In this document: in pieces, positions 26,703 to 35,051 of the stretch
Numbering within the stretch: the stretch's first letter is position 1
Layout of the letters: every line of letters begins with the position of its first letter
NCBI GenBank assembly: GCA_002281735.1
Contig: NCGK01000003.1
Location: 124,001 to 188,000, forward strand
Length of the DNA: 64,000 bases
Source of the DNA: Gammaproteobacteria bacterium 28-57-27
GTDB taxonomy: Bacteria > Pseudomonadota > Gammaproteobacteria > Halothiobacillales > Halothiobacillaceae
Direction: 5' to 3'
Program-made: the position numbers and the translations under genes
The notes under the pieces: model-generated
The model's input: only the letters and a program-made list of their open reading frames with translations
Told to the model about the DNA's origin: nothing
Databases searched by the model: none

Positions 26703-27479
26703 CTATTTAGGACTTACGCAAAAGTGTTCCAGCAAGGCAAAGCGCCGAAGACAGTACACTGAGTACGGCGAGGCGCTTGAACGCCGCTGGGGCGGTTTTG
26801 CGTAAATCAAGTCGCGTCCTGGTGCGGCTTCTTCGAGTTTGCGGCGCAGATTTTTGATATGGCTGTCAACCGTGCGCCCACTGACGATGCGGTGGTCGGC
26901 GTAAATCCGCTGCAACAGGCTGTCGCGGCCAAACACGCGCCCCGGCCGCGCTTGCAAGGTCGCCAGCAGGCGGAACTCGACCGGCGTGAGATCAAGCGTT
27001 TGACCATTTAATCTGGCCTGGAAGCTCGCCTCGTCCAAAAGCAAGCCATCTGCGTGTTCGACTGCGTTTTGCGGGATGAGCTGGCCGTTGGCGCGGCGTA
27101 GCAAGGCCTTGACCCGCGAGACGACCTCACGCGGGCTGAACGGTTTACATACATAGTCGTCCGCGCCCATTTCCAGTCCGAGCAAACGGTCGATTTCTTC
27201 CACGCGCGCGGTGAGCATGATGATGGGTATATCCGAGAAGTGGCGCAGCGCGCGGCAGATCTCCAGACCGTCGCGCCCCGGCAGCATCAGGTCGAGCAGC
27301 AGCAGATCCGGCGCGTGCTCACGTACGGCGCTCTCCACCGCCAGGCCGTCGGCGACCCACAGTGTGCGGCATCCGGCTTGGTGCAGGTAATCAGTCAGCA
27401 GGCGGGCGATTTTTTCTTCGTCTTCAGCGATCAGGATGAGTGCCTGTGTCGCAGGGAGCGCGTGGCTTGTGTCGTTCAT
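26703..27479 (-). CDS. baeR: BaeR-like response regulator with MITE-replaced C-terminus
   Basis: OmpR-class regulator of 258 residues. The receiver domain has D20/E21, phospho-acceptor D63 in [13 protein letters not shown]90 and K112 in [30 protein letters not shown] and [13 protein letters not shown]-like sequence match BaeR closely. After GRDLI (about residue 225) the expected wing hairpin (VYGVGYRW type) is absent: residues 226-258 are read from the 100-bp MITE at 26709-26808 and end at a TAG just beyond it. DNA binding is probably impaired. ATG overlaps the sensor-kinase stop by four bases. Confidence 0.88.
   Translation of the reverse strand: MNDTSHALPATQALILIAEDEEKIARLLTDYLHQAGCRTLWVADGLAVESAVREHAPDLLLLDLMLPGRDGLEICRALRHFSDIPIIMLTARVEEIDRLLGLEMGADDYVCKPFSPREVVSRVKALLRRANGQLIPQNAVEHADGLLLDEASFQARLNGQTLDLTPVEFRLLATLQARPGRVFGRDSLLQRIYADHRIVSGRTVDSHIKNLRRKLEEAAPGRDLIYAKPPQRRSSASPYSVYCLRRFALLEHFCVSPK
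26709..26808. mobile_element. Short MITE copy inside the end of the response-regulator gene (100 bp)
   Basis: Left end AGGACTTACGCAAAAG at 26709. The right end, GGCGGTTTTGCGTAAATC, is slightly degenerate. The interior is homologous in inverted orientation to 15014-15093, with about 20 extra bases. No clear target duplication is visible. The regulator frame runs through the whole element. Confidence 0.85.
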
Positions 27480-28924
27480 ATTGTTTCAATCTGTAGCGGC
27501 AGGGTGAGGCGCAGCCCCAGCCCGCCCAGTGTGGAGGAAAAGGCTTCCAGTTGTCCGCCATGTGCCAGCACGAGGGTTTGGCACATGGCCAGCCCCAATC
27601 CTGCGCCACCATGCTCGCGGTTGCGCGAGGATTCCACGCGGTAAAAGCGCTCGAACAGGCGTGGCATGGCGGTGTCGGGCACACCGGGTGCGCTGTCTTC
27701 CAGCGTAATTCTGGCCGTCTGTGCGCCAATCTGGCAGTGCAGGTACACACGTCCCGGCGCTTGGGTGTAGCGGGCGCTGTTTTCCAGCATATTGGCCAGA
27801 ACCTGATGCAGGCGCTGTGCATCCCCGAGTACGCGCGCGCGCTGTTGTGCCGGAGTGTGTGCGCTGCAATCGACGGAGAACTCCAGTCCAGCCTGACGGA
27901 AGCGCGCACGGAAACGCTCGGCAGCAGCATGGACGAGTTCTATCGGATCAAGTGGCTGCATATCGTGTGCAATCACCTCCTGTTCGGCACGCACCAGCTG
28001 GTAGAGGTCGTCGATCAGGCGATCCAGACGCTCGGCTTCCTCACGCAGCGAGGCGAGGGCGCGCGCGTCGAGCGGACGCACGCCATCCTGCAAAGCTTCG
28101 ATTTCGCCTTTGAGAATGGCGAGTGGCGTGCGCAGCTCGTGCGAGACATCCGCCAGCCAGGCGCGGCGACCGCGCTCTTGATGCTCCAAGGCTTGAGCCA
28201 TGCGGTCGAATTGTGCGGCCAGCTGCCCCAGTTCATCGTCGCGTTGCAGCGCAACCCGGCGGCTCAAATCACCCTGAGCGAGTCCTTGCGCGGCAAGATT
28301 CAAGCGGCGAATTGGTTGCAATAAATAGCGCGCCAGCAGGGCAGAGGCCGCCCCCGCAAGCAGCAGAGCCAGCAGGCCAATCCACAGCAGCCCCTCGGTC
28401 TGTTCGCGCAGCAAGCGCTCACGCAAGGCGTCGCCTCTGAGCCTCGGCGGGGCGAGACCCAGCCAGCCGACAGTTTGCTGATTGACGATGATCGGCACAC
28501 GTTGTGCGCGTGGCGGCAGCTCAGCCTCGCCAGCGACCCGCTTGCCTTGAGCGTCAAGTAGCAGCAGGCGGCGCGCCAAGTGGGTGAAGGCGGGTGGATG
28601 GGGTGGTCGTGGCTGGCCGAACTCGGCTGTGGGCATATTTTCGGGCGGAGGTGGATGGTCCTGACGTTGTTGCAGGGCGGCGAGTCTCAATAGAGCGCCC
28701 CAGCGCTCCGGGTGATTGCGTAACACATCCCAACCTCCGTTCGCCGCATGGAACTCACCGAGATCTTGCGCAAAAAGTTCAGCGCGCTGCATATCCTGCT
28801 GCATGAGATAGCTGTTCAAGCCTTGGCTGAGTCGCCACTGTGCGGCCAGCACAATGCCGCCGATCAGCATCAGACTGACGAGCAGCATGGTAAGAAACAG
28901 GCGGGTGCCAATGCTAAGGTGCAT
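27476..28924 (-). CDS. baeS: BaeS-like sensor histidine kinase
   Basis: A 482-residue membrane sensor kinase. TM1 is at about 8-29, a Pro-rich periplasmic sensor at 30-178, TM2 at 179-199, HAMP at about 200-252, HisKA with H262 in [16 protein letters not shown], then an HATPase domain with an N-box ([15 protein letters not shown]) and GGAGLGLAM. It should phosphorylate the BaeR-like partner whose start overlaps its stop. The BaeSR system in E. coli responds to envelope stress and drives spy and mdtABC. The kinase is intact although its regulator is damaged. Confidence 0.85.
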   Translation of the reverse strand: MHLSIGTRLFLTMLLVSLMLIGGIVLAAQWRLSQGLNSYLMQQDMQRAELFAQDLGEFHAANGGWDVLRNHPERWGALLRLAALQQRQDHPPPPENMPTAEFGQPRPPHPPAFTHLARRLLLLDAQGKRVAGEAELPPRAQRVPIIVNQQTVGWLGLAPPRLRGDALRERLLREQTEGLLWIGLLALLLAGAASALLARYLLQPIRRLNLAAQGLAQGDLSRRVALQRDDELGQLAAQFDRMAQALEHQERGRRAWLADVSHELRTPLAILKGEIEALQDGVRPLDARALASLREEAERLDRLIDDLYQLVRAEQEVIAHDMQPLDPIELVHAAAERFRARFRQAGLEFSVDCSAHTPAQQRARVLGDAQRLHQVLANMLENSARYTQAPGRVYLHCQIGAQTARITLEDSAPGVPDTAMPRLFERFYRVESSRNREHGGAGLGLAMCQTLVLAHGGQLEAFSSTLGGLGLRLTLPLQIETI

Positions 28925-29103
28925 ATTTTTAGGGTGTCGAAATGGGGGCTATGGGGCGGGGCGGTGTGTTGCGCAGCCTGCCGGGAGGGGCGACATCACA
29001 CAGGCGAATGCAGGGAATATAGTGCTCACGCGCTTCGCGCTCAATCCGGCGCACAGCGGTTTCATGAAAACTGCACATTTGGCGCTATCGAAGCACCCTC
29101 ACC

Positions 29104-29157
29104 ACTCCCTCTCCCGCTTGCGGGAGAGGGAATGAAAACCCGCTTTTGCGTAAGTCC
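29104..29157. mobile_element. Fragment of the long MITE (right end)
   Basis: A CTCCCTCTCCCGC-TTGC-GGGAGAGGG hairpin followed by TTTTGCGTAAGTCC, the conserved right end of the family; the left end is absent. Confidence 0.65.
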
Positions 29158-29259
29158 CAAGTGGTTTTTTGTGCCGCAATGCGCTGTTCAGTGGGATTTT
29201 GAATAGGCTCCAAGGTTGTTGGGATGGATAATATTGATCCGGCCTGAATATGTTTTGCC

Positions 29260-29327
29260 TTGTAGGAGCGAACCTTGGGTCGCGATGGGCGGTAGCAGCC
29301 TTCGCGACCCAAGGTTCGCTCCTACAA
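29260..29327. repeat. REP-like palindrome TTGTAGGAGCGAACCTTGGG
   Basis: 26-bp arms (29260-29285 and 29302-29327) in perfect inverted order with a 16-base centre. The GTAGGAGCG start resembles REP elements known from Pseudomonas and relatives. Confidence 0.8.
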
Positions 29328-29365
29328 AAAGTTCAAACTTCACCATACCGAATCAATAGTGCGCC

Positions 29366-30034
29366 ATGCCAAACCTCGCCTCATCTCTGCCGCAATCCAG
29401 TGCGCCCTCCACCCTGCGCATCCGCAGTCTCGGCTGCGTGGAGTATGCGGAATGTCTGCAAGCCATGCGCGCCTTGACCTTGGGGCGCAATGCGAACACC
29501 CCGGACGAGCTATGGCTGGTGCAACATCCCGCGGTGTTTACGCAAGGCTTGGCGGGCAAGGCGGAACATGTGCTTGCGCCCGGCGATATTCCCGTGGTGC
29601 AGGTTGATCGCGGCGGACAGGTCACCTACCACGCGCCGGGGCAGTTGGTGGCGTATGTGTTGTTTGATCTGGCGCGCGCCAAAATCGGCGTGCGTGAGAT
29701 GGTGGAGCGGCTGGAACAGGCCTTGATTGCGCTGCTGGCGGATTTTGGGGTGCAGGCTCATGCACGTCGGGACGCGCCGGGGGTGTATGTCGATGCGTGT
29801 AAAATCGCCTCGCTGGGTCTGAAGATTCGCCAGGGGCGCTGCTATCATGGCTTGGCTTTGAATGTGGATATGGACTTGGCGCCGTTTTCGCGCATTAATC
29901 CCTGCGGTTATGCGGGGTTGCGCATGTGTCAACTGCGTGATTTTGTGCCCGATGTCACGCTGGATGCGCTGAAAATACCCTTGGCGCGTCATTTGGCGAC
30001 GCAGCTTGGATTAGAACCCCTTTTTCTGGAATAA
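29366..30034 (+). CDS. lipB: Octanoyl-ACP:protein octanoyltransferase
   Basis: Moves octanoate from ACP to lipoyl domains, the first step of protein lipoylation. The 222-residue product has the substrate loop [16 protein letters not shown], the catalytic lysine in [11 protein letters not shown] and catalytic cysteine in INPCGYAG. About 15 N-terminal residues precede the conserved start, so a later start is not excluded. It is 3 bp before lipA. Confidence 0.94.
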   Translation: MPNLASSLPQSSAPSTLRIRSLGCVEYAECLQAMRALTLGRNANTPDELWLVQHPAVFTQGLAGKAEHVLAPGDIPVVQVDRGGQVTYHAPGQLVAYVLFDLARAKIGVREMVERLEQALIALLADFGVQAHARRDAPGVYVDACKIASLGLKIRQGRCYHGLALNVDMDLAPFSRINPCGYAGLRMCQLRDFVPDVTLDALKIPLARHLATQLGLEPLFLE

Positions 30035-30037
30035 CGC

Positions 30038-30997
30038 ATGTCAACCAACCCGCCCCCGCGCAGTATTACTCCCGCCATGCGCAGCTCCGACAAGGTTTCA
30101 CGCATTCCTGTCAAAGTTGTGCCGCGTGATGAACCACTGCCCAAGCCGAAGTGGATACGCTCGCAGGTGCATGGCAGCGCCGAGGTGCAGCGCCTGAAGG
30201 GCATTCTGCGCGAGGCGCGCCTGCATACCGTGTGCGAGGAGGCCAACTGTCCCAATCTGGGCGAGTGTTTCGGCGGCGGCACGGCCACCTTCATGATTAT
30301 GGGCGGGATTTGCACCCGGCGTTGTCCGTTTTGTGATGTGGCGCATGGCAGGCCTGACCCGCTGGATGCGCAGGAGGCGCCGAATCTGGCGCGCACCATT
30401 GCGGCGATGAATTTGAAATACGTGGTGATTACTTCGGTGGATCGGGACGATTTGCGCGACGGCGGTGCGGCGCATTTTGCCGCCTGCATTCGCGAGTCGC
30501 GTGCGGCGCGTCGCGGCTTGACGATTGAAACGCTGGTGCCGGATTTCCGTGGGCGTGAGGCGATTGCGATTGATATTTTGGCGCAGGATCCGCCGGATGT
30601 GCTGAATCACAATCTGGAAACCGTGCCACGTTTGTACCGCGAAGCACGTCCGGGGGCGGATTATGCCGGTTCGCTGCGTTTATTGCGCGAGTTCAAGGCG
30701 CGTGTGCCGCAGGTGCCGACCAAGTCTGGCTTGATGTTGGGTCTGGGCGAGACGGATGAGGAAATCATTGAGGTATTGCGCGATTTGCGTGCGCATGGGG
30801 TGGATATGCTGACCTTAGGGCAGTATTTGCAGCCGAGTACGCACCATCTTTCGGTGCAGCGCTATGTCTCGCCTGAAGGCTTTGATGAGCTGGCACGGGT
30901 GGCGCGTGAGCTGGGCTTCCGCCATGTGGCCAGTGGGCCATTGGTGCGCAGTTCGTATCACGCCGAACACGGCGGTTTGGCGCTTTTGGAGGGTTGA
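30038..30997 (+). CDS. lipA: Lipoyl synthase
   Basis: Radical-SAM enzyme inserting two sulfurs into octanoyl-protein. The 319-residue product has the auxiliary cluster [12 protein letters not shown] (C66, C71, C77) and radical-SAM cysteines [11 protein letters not shown] (C92, C96, C99). The conserved RSSYHAE sequence near the C-terminus carries the serine that ligates the auxiliary cluster. Follows lipB by 3 bp; the two complete the lipoate pathway. Confidence 0.96.
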   Translation: MSTNPPPRSITPAMRSSDKVSRIPVKVVPRDEPLPKPKWIRSQVHGSAEVQRLKGILREARLHTVCEEANCPNLGECFGGGTATFMIMGGICTRRCPFCDVAHGRPDPLDAQEAPNLARTIAAMNLKYVVITSVDRDDLRDGGAAHFAACIRESRAARRGLTIETLVPDFRGREAIAIDILAQDPPDVLNHNLETVPRLYREARPGADYAGSLRLLREFKARVPQVPTKSGLMLGLGETDEEIIEVLRDLRAHGVDMLTLGQYLQPSTHHLSVQRYVSPEGFDELARVARELGFRHVASGPLVRSSYHAEHGGLALLEG

Positions 30998-31002
30998 TTC
31001 GC

Positions 31003-31572
31003 GTGTTTGCATGGACGAAAACCTGGCTGGACAGCCCGACCAAAGCCAAGCAGCGTTGTGTACGTTTGCTGGCCGAATCCGGTTTGCCTTATATGCGTGA
31101 TGTGGTGATTCCCGATGAAGTGGGCGGTTACACCCAGATCGACCATGTGCTGTTGACGGCGCAGGGCTTGGTGTTGATGGAATGGCAACACTTCGGCGGT
31201 GTGCTGCATGGCTCGGATTTTTCGCAGGAATGGACGCGCTTCGAAGGCAAGGAGCGGCATGAATTCGTTAATCCCTTGCGCCGGGTGCATAAACTCGCCA
31301 GCACGCTTGATCAACTGATCCTTGGTGAAAAAGTCGGCATGCCAATGCATGGTTTTCTGCTGATAAGCGGTGGCGCGCGCTTTGCCAAAGGCTGGCCGCA
31401 AGGGGTACTGGATCAGGACGGCTTGCGCACCTGGCTGGCCGGGCAATCAGCTGTGATTCCGGCGCGTTATCAAGCCGTTTGGCGCGTCCTGCTCAGCCGG
31501 GTGGCATGCGAACCGGTGACTGAGTTGGCGCACAGCAGCCCGGCGCAGACTGTTCAAACCTCCATATCATGA
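31003..31572 (+). CDS. NERD-domain (nuclease-related) protein
   Basis: A 189-residue cytoplasmic protein with a NERD-like PD-(D/E)XK core: GGYTQIDHVLLTAQGLVLMEW (D47, E60), then FGGVLHGS. The family's usual E-x-K after the strand is here E-W-Q, so the catalytic lysine may be replaced. Start choice: GGAGGG at 30988-30993 suits the GTG at 31003; a TTG at 30994 overlaps the lipA stop but is too close. Precise function unknown. Confidence 0.7.
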   Translation: MFAWTKTWLDSPTKAKQRCVRLLAESGLPYMRDVVIPDEVGGYTQIDHVLLTAQGLVLMEWQHFGGVLHGSDFSQEWTRFEGKERHEFVNPLRRVHKLASTLDQLILGEKVGMPMHGFLLISGGARFAKGWPQGVLDQDGLRTWLAGQSAVIPARYQAVWRVLLSRVACEPVTELAHSSPAQTVQTSIS

Positions 31573-31578
31573 GGCTCT

Positions 31579-32412
31579 ATGTCTATCTCTGCTCCTGATT
31601 ATTCCGCCTATCCCGTGCAAGCACTGCTCGAGTTGCTGGCGGCCTTGCGCCATCCTGAACACGGTTGCCCCTGGGATCAGAAGCAGACCTTCGCCAGTAT
31701 TGCGCCCTACACGCTGGAAGAAGCCTACGAAGTGCTGGAAGCGATTGAGCGCAGCGATATGGCCGAGCTGCGCGATGAGTTGGGCGACCTGTTGTTGCAG
31801 GTGGTGTACCACGCACGTATGGCCGAGGAGGCGGGGCATTTTGCCTTTGATGATGTGGCGCGCAGCATTGTGGAAAAAATGATCCGTCGCCATCCGCATG
31901 TATTCGGCGAAGTACGCCACGATGACGAGGCCGCGATCAAAACCGCCTGGGAGGCACAGAAAAGCCGCGAACGTGCGGCAAAAAATGCCGATGTCAGCGT
32001 CAGCGCGATGGATGGGGTTGCACTGGCCTTGCCTGCACTGACTCGCGCGGTGAAGCTGGAAAAACGTGCCGCCCGTCTGGGCTTTGACTGGGCGGATGCT
32101 GAGGCGGTGTTTCCAAAAATCGAGGAAGAATTGACCGAATTGCGTGAGGGTATTGCGGCGCAGGATACGGCGAATATTTTTGAAGAAGTCGGCGATGTGC
32201 TGTTCGCCGTGACCAATCTGGCGCGCAAACTGGGCGTCGATCCAGAGGCCGCGTTACGCGCCAGCAATGCCAAGTTTGAGCTGCGTTTCAAGGGCATGGA
32301 AAGCCTTGCGGCGGAGCAGGGCAGGGTATTAGACGCGATGAGTGCTGAAGAACTGGAGACGCTTTATATCCAGGCCAAACGCAAGCTTGTGGAAAATAAG
32401 CCGGACGAATGA
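31579..32412 (+). CDS. mazG: Nucleoside triphosphate pyrophosphohydrolase MazG
   Basis: Hydrolyses (d)NTPs to monophosphates, lowering (p)ppGpp and damaged-nucleotide levels. The 277-residue tandem-domain protein starts with RHPEHGCPWDQKQTF, the metal motif TLEEAYEV..DELGDLLLQVV (E48, E51, E67, D70) and a second copy near the C-terminus (EEVGDVLFAVTNLARKL). Full length for the family. A REP-type palindrome and the cassette island follow. Confidence 0.94.
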   Translation: MSISAPDYSAYPVQALLELLAALRHPEHGCPWDQKQTFASIAPYTLEEAYEVLEAIERSDMAELRDELGDLLLQVVYHARMAEEAGHFAFDDVARSIVEKMIRRHPHVFGEVRHDDEAAIKTAWEAQKSRERAAKNADVSVSAMDGVALALPALTRAVKLEKRAARLGFDWADAEAVFPKIEEELTELREGIAAQDTANIFEEVGDVLFAVTNLARKLGVDPEAALRASNAKFELRFKGMESLAAEQGRVLDAMSAEELETLYIQAKRKLVENKPDE

Positions 32413-32439
32413 CCCGGCTCGGAAATGTCTTCAGTTTCC

Positions 32440-32497
32440 GTTCGTCCTGAGCTTGTCGAAGGGCATGGGGGCAGGCTTCGACAAGCTCAGCCTGAAC
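32440..32497. repeat. Palindrome GTTCGTCCTGAGCTTGTCGA
   Basis: 24-bp imperfect arms (32440-32463 and 32474-32497) with a 10-base centre, between mazG and the convergent DUF1016 gene. A related fragment CCCTGAGCTTGTC occurs near 6948. This palindrome type is widely dispersed in bacteria. Confidence 0.75.
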
Positions 32498-32559
32498 AGG
32501 GGTATTCAAACTTCATCTGGCCGGATCAGTGTTTGAGACGGCCACCCGCGAAAAAACAG

Positions 32560-33579
32560 TCATTCTCGTTCTTCGGCATCGCGTAACGTTTGCTCCAGCT
32601 CGTGGCGCAGCGCCTCCCGGTCGGGCAGATACAACTGATATTTCTGTACGAAAAGCTGGCTATTCAACTGGTACGTTGCATATTCCACCAGCAATTCGTC
32701 TTTGTTGCGGCTCAGGATGATGCCGATGGGCGGATTGTCGCCTTCGATGTTTTCTTCATTCGCAAAGTACCCCAGATACAGATTCATCTGGCCAATATCG
32801 TGGTGTTGCACCTCGTTGATTTTGAGATCAATCAGCACGAAGCAGCGCAGGATGCGGTGATAGAAAACCAGATCGACCTTGTAGTGCGTGTTGTTGAGGG
32901 TGATGCGGTATTGCCGCCCGACAAAGGTGAAGCCTTTGCCAAGTTCCAGCAGAAATTGCTGAAGATGATCGCATAAATGGGTTTCGAGCTGGGTTTCCGA
33001 GACCCGATAGGGTTCGGGTATTTTCAGGAACTCGAACACATAAGGCTCGCGCAGTACGTCTGCGGGTTGGGCAATCATCTGCCCCTGCCGGGCGAGTTGC
33101 AAAATGCCGGCCTTGTCTTTGCTCGCTGCAAGCCGCAGGAATAGCGCACTGTCTTTTTGGCGTTTTAATTCGCGTACCGACCAGTGTTCTTGCCCGCATT
33201 GCTGTTCATAAAAACTACGTTCAAGCGGATCATCGATTTTCAGGAATTCGATCACATGTGACCAGCTCAATAGGTGCGACAGCGTCGCACCTATTGGATA
33301 AGCCAGATAAAACTGGCGAATGCGGATCAGATTACTGCGACTAAATCCCTTGCCAAGCCGCAGACCGAGGTCAACAGCCAGCGTGTCGATCAAGGCCTTG
33401 CCATACTCGGCACGGCTTTTTCCGCTTTGTTCAAACTCGACAATGTGCCGCCCGATCAGCCAGTACGTTTCGATGAGGCGGGTATTGACGGCCTGCATCG
33501 CGCCCGCGCGCCCCTGGGTATAGGTCGCGGAAATCTGTTCCAGCAGATGCGGATAAGCTTCGGTCGTATCGAGAGTCAT
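32560..33579 (-). CDS. DUF1016 (YhcG-type) PD-(D/E)XK nuclease-domain protein
   Basis: A 339-residue protein with an N-terminal DUF1016_N region (about 5-140: QISATYTQGRAG, YWLIGRHIVEFEQ, FSRSNLIRIRQFYLAYP, LSWSHVIEFLKI) and a C-terminal nuclease-like domain with VDLVFYHRILRCFVLIDLK and GQMNLYLGYF, where D and D-x-K could form the active site. AAGGAGG precedes the ATG at 33579; the frame opens at 33600 but without a site. Family members are common on mobile DNA; function not established. Confidence 0.85.
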   Translation of the reverse strand: MTLDTTEAYPHLLEQISATYTQGRAGAMQAVNTRLIETYWLIGRHIVEFEQSGKSRAEYGKALIDTLAVDLGLRLGKGFSRSNLIRIRQFYLAYPIGATLSHLLSWSHVIEFLKIDDPLERSFYEQQCGQEHWSVRELKRQKDSALFLRLAASKDKAGILQLARQGQMIAQPADVLREPYVFEFLKIPEPYRVSETQLETHLCDHLQQFLLELGKGFTFVGRQYRITLNNTHYKVDLVFYHRILRCFVLIDLKINEVQHHDIGQMNLYLGYFANEENIEGDNPPIGIILSRNKDELLVEYATYQLNSQLFVQKYQLYLPDREALRHELEQTLRDAEERE

Positions 33580-33583
33580 CGGA

Positions 33584-33940
33584 TCAATCCTCCTTCCCAC
33601 TTGTTTTGCCCTCGCCTGCTACACGGTGGATTGATGGAAAGCGAGAGCAATACTCAAGCAGAATGTTGTCCCCTTTCTTTCCTGAGTAACCGCTGCTCGT
33701 TCCGAGTCGAGTCTTGCCGAGTTGATCGACAAATTCATAGCGGATGAAATTTATATTGCCGCCATGCGATGATCGCGTATTTCCTGAATCGACAATTAAA
33801 CCGGATACCGTTACCGGCTCAGCGAGCATGTACTCGTAAACAATCAGGCGGCCGCCAACGACGAATAATCCAATACCAAAAATCGCCGCTACTATCGCGC
33901 CGACAAACTGACTTTGTGATTCATTGAGTCGTATTGGCAT
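33584..33940 (-). CDS. Small membrane protein, DUF3592-like (tentative)
   Basis: A 118-residue protein with a single N-terminal membrane span (QFVGAIVAAIFGIGLFVVGG) and a beta-rich domain (VTVSGLIVDSG.., INFIRYEFVDQLGKTRLGTS, GDNILLEYCSRFP) whose pattern recalls DUF3592. The frame opens at 34048, but the first 36 codons overlap the next gene in antisense phase; the ATG at 33940 follows the GCCTAAC boundary by 21 bases. It ends 4 bp before the nuclease gene, whose Shine-Dalgarno lies in its last codons. Confidence 0.6.
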   Translation of the reverse strand: MPIRLNESQSQFVGAIVAAIFGIGLFVVGGRLIVYEYMLAEPVTVSGLIVDSGNTRSSHGGNINFIRYEFVDQLGKTRLGTSSGYSGKKGDNILLEYCSRFPSIHRVAGEGKTSGKED

Positions 33941-33962
33941 GGTTTGTCCACTAATGCTGGAG

Positions 33963-34367
33963 TTAGGCCGCACGCTCTGTTGCCACGATGCCCTTGCCGC
34001 GCAGCGCGGAGAGGATGGCCTGACCCAGACGCTGAAGCAGTGCCTCATGTGTTACACCTTTGAGGCGCTGCTTCAGCGAGGTGTGTGGCTGAATGAAGAT
34101 GGACCACTGAATCGCTTGTTGACGATAACCCTCACCTTCTTCCGCCATGCTCGCGCAGCCTATGGTGACTTCCGACTCAGAAGGGTCGAAGTACTCTATC
34201 AACCAGCCCCAATCCTCTCCGAGTGGATAGCTGGTGACGATTCCTTGTTGTGCAAGCGCCTGAGCCAGCCACCAAGCCAGCTCAAAGCCGTAAACCCCCG
34301 GGTTGCCCTGGCAGTCCTCAGGCAGGAGCGGAAGGAACTCGGACGATGTGAATTCGATGCGCCACAT
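33963..34367 (-). CDS. Hypothetical cassette protein (134 residues)
   Basis: A soluble protein starting MWRIEFTSSEFLPLLPEDCQ with the segments PGVYGFELAWWLAQALA and YPLGEDWGWLIEYF. I recognise the general pattern from uncharacterised proteins on integron-type cassettes but know no function. ATG lies 13 bp after the attC-like site, a typical cassette leader, and its TAA falls inside a GCCTAAC core at 33968-33962. Aromatic-rich alpha-beta composition; no membrane segment. Confidence 0.7.
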   Translation of the reverse strand: MWRIEFTSSEFLPLLPEDCQGNPGVYGFELAWWLAQALAQQGIVTSYPLGEDWGWLIEYFDPSESEVTIGCASMAEEGEGYRQQAIQWSIFIQPHTSLKQRLKGVTHEALLQRLGQAILSALRGKGIVATERAA

Positions 34368-34380
34368 GGTTGTTTGTGCG

Positions 34381-34470
34381 GCCTAACGTTGTAGGTAAGG
34401 GGCGCTGCGCGGCGCTTTATCGCGCAGCGTCCAGCGACCGAAGGGAGCGAGGTTGAGCGCCGGGTTAGGC
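34381..34470 (-). repeat. attC-like integron recombination site (90 bp)
   Basis: Outer cores GCCTAAC (34381-34387) and GTTAGGC (34464-34470) are perfectly inverted and match RYYYAAC/GTTRRRY. The interior contains a 9-bp stem CGCTGCGCG-N9-CGCGCAGCG. Length, cores and placement between two same-strand cassette genes fit an attC. No integrase gene is in the window. Confidence 0.72.
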
Positions 34471-34499
34471 GTTTTCGATAAAAACATAGAAATGATTAT

Positions 34500-34823
34500 T
34501 CAGTAGTCTGACTTTAAGACGAAGAACTGAACGCCTACATCAGAGTCTTTAGGCACACCAGAGAAGGTGTTTAATTCACCATCAAGCAAAACGCCGCCAT
34601 CAGCAGCAGTTATCCTGACGTTCGTAATCCCACTCAAATCTTTTGCTGTTCCGCCAAGCCATAAAACCCTAGATGGGTGGCTACCTCTGCTGACATGCCC
34701 ATCAGCGCCTTGCACAACCGTATCATTTTCATGTGCTATTTCGACACGTTGAGCCTCGAATAATTTTGGAGGATTGCCCGCTGTAGAGTTTTCAATAAGT
34801 AGAACGTTTGCGATATTTTCCAT
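34500..34823 (-). CDS. Hypothetical cassette protein (107 residues)
   Basis: A soluble beta-rich protein starting MENIANVLLIENSTAGNPPK and containing LWLGGTAKDLSGITNVRITA and DSDVGVQFFVLKSDY. No family recognised and no signal peptide. The stop lies 29 bases before the attC-like site, as in gene cassettes. AGGG upstream of ATG at 34823 is a plausible ribosome-binding site. AT-richer than surrounding core genes. Confidence 0.6.
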   Translation of the reverse strand: MENIANVLLIENSTAGNPPKLFEAQRVEIAHENDTVVQGADGHVSRGSHPSRVLWLGGTAKDLSGITNVRITAADGGVLLDGELNTFSGVPKDSDVGVQFFVLKSDY

Positions 34824-34905
34824 GGGTAAGCCCTAAAAAAGTGTTGGGAATGTTGCGGACATGCTTTTGTCAGTGTGACCAGTGTCCAATGGGGTCAGAC
34901 TCCAT

Positions 34906-34985
34906 GCCATTAAGTTAAGCCCCAACTGGTTGAGTGTAAACAATATAAACGCACCATCAACGGGTTGGGTCATTAACTTAATAGC
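34906..34985. repeat. Imperfect inverted repeat next to GGGGTCAGACTC
   Basis: Arms GCCATTAAGTTAA.GCCCCAAC (34906-34926) and its near-complement GTTGGGTCATTAACTTAATAGC (34964-34985). The sequence TGGGGTCAGACTC just before the left arm resembles flanks of REP-associated transposases. Possibly a remnant or MITE-like derivative; no ORF inside. Confidence 0.5.
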
Positions 34986-34990
34986 ATTGT

Positions 34991-35022
34991 CCTCTCCCCA
35001 CCTTTTCCAAAGGGGGGAGAGG
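34991..35022. repeat. CCTCTCCCC / GGGGGAGAGG hairpin
   Basis: CCTCTCCCC..AAAGGGGGGAGAGG between the island and mutM, similar to the inner section of the long MITE but without its ends. It has no T-run for mutM termination. Confidence 0.5.
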
Positions 35023-35051
35023 ACGGAAGATCGTAAATAGGTTCTTGCGGC

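Larger units (their letters stand above)
28925..29365. other. Gene-free spacer with MITE fragment and REP palindrome
   Basis: 441 bp between the divergent kinase gene and lipB. It holds the right end of a long MITE (29104-29157) and a 26-bp-arm palindrome (29260-29327). The rest shows no gene. Promoters for baeS and lipB should lie here, but I could not assign hexamers. Confidence 0.75.

Noticed and set aside
34048-34048. Longer start for the 118-residue cassette membrane protein (frame opening at 34048)
   Set aside because: The extra 36 codons would overlap the preceding cassette gene and read as its shifted frame; the ATG at 33940 begins just before the membrane span.
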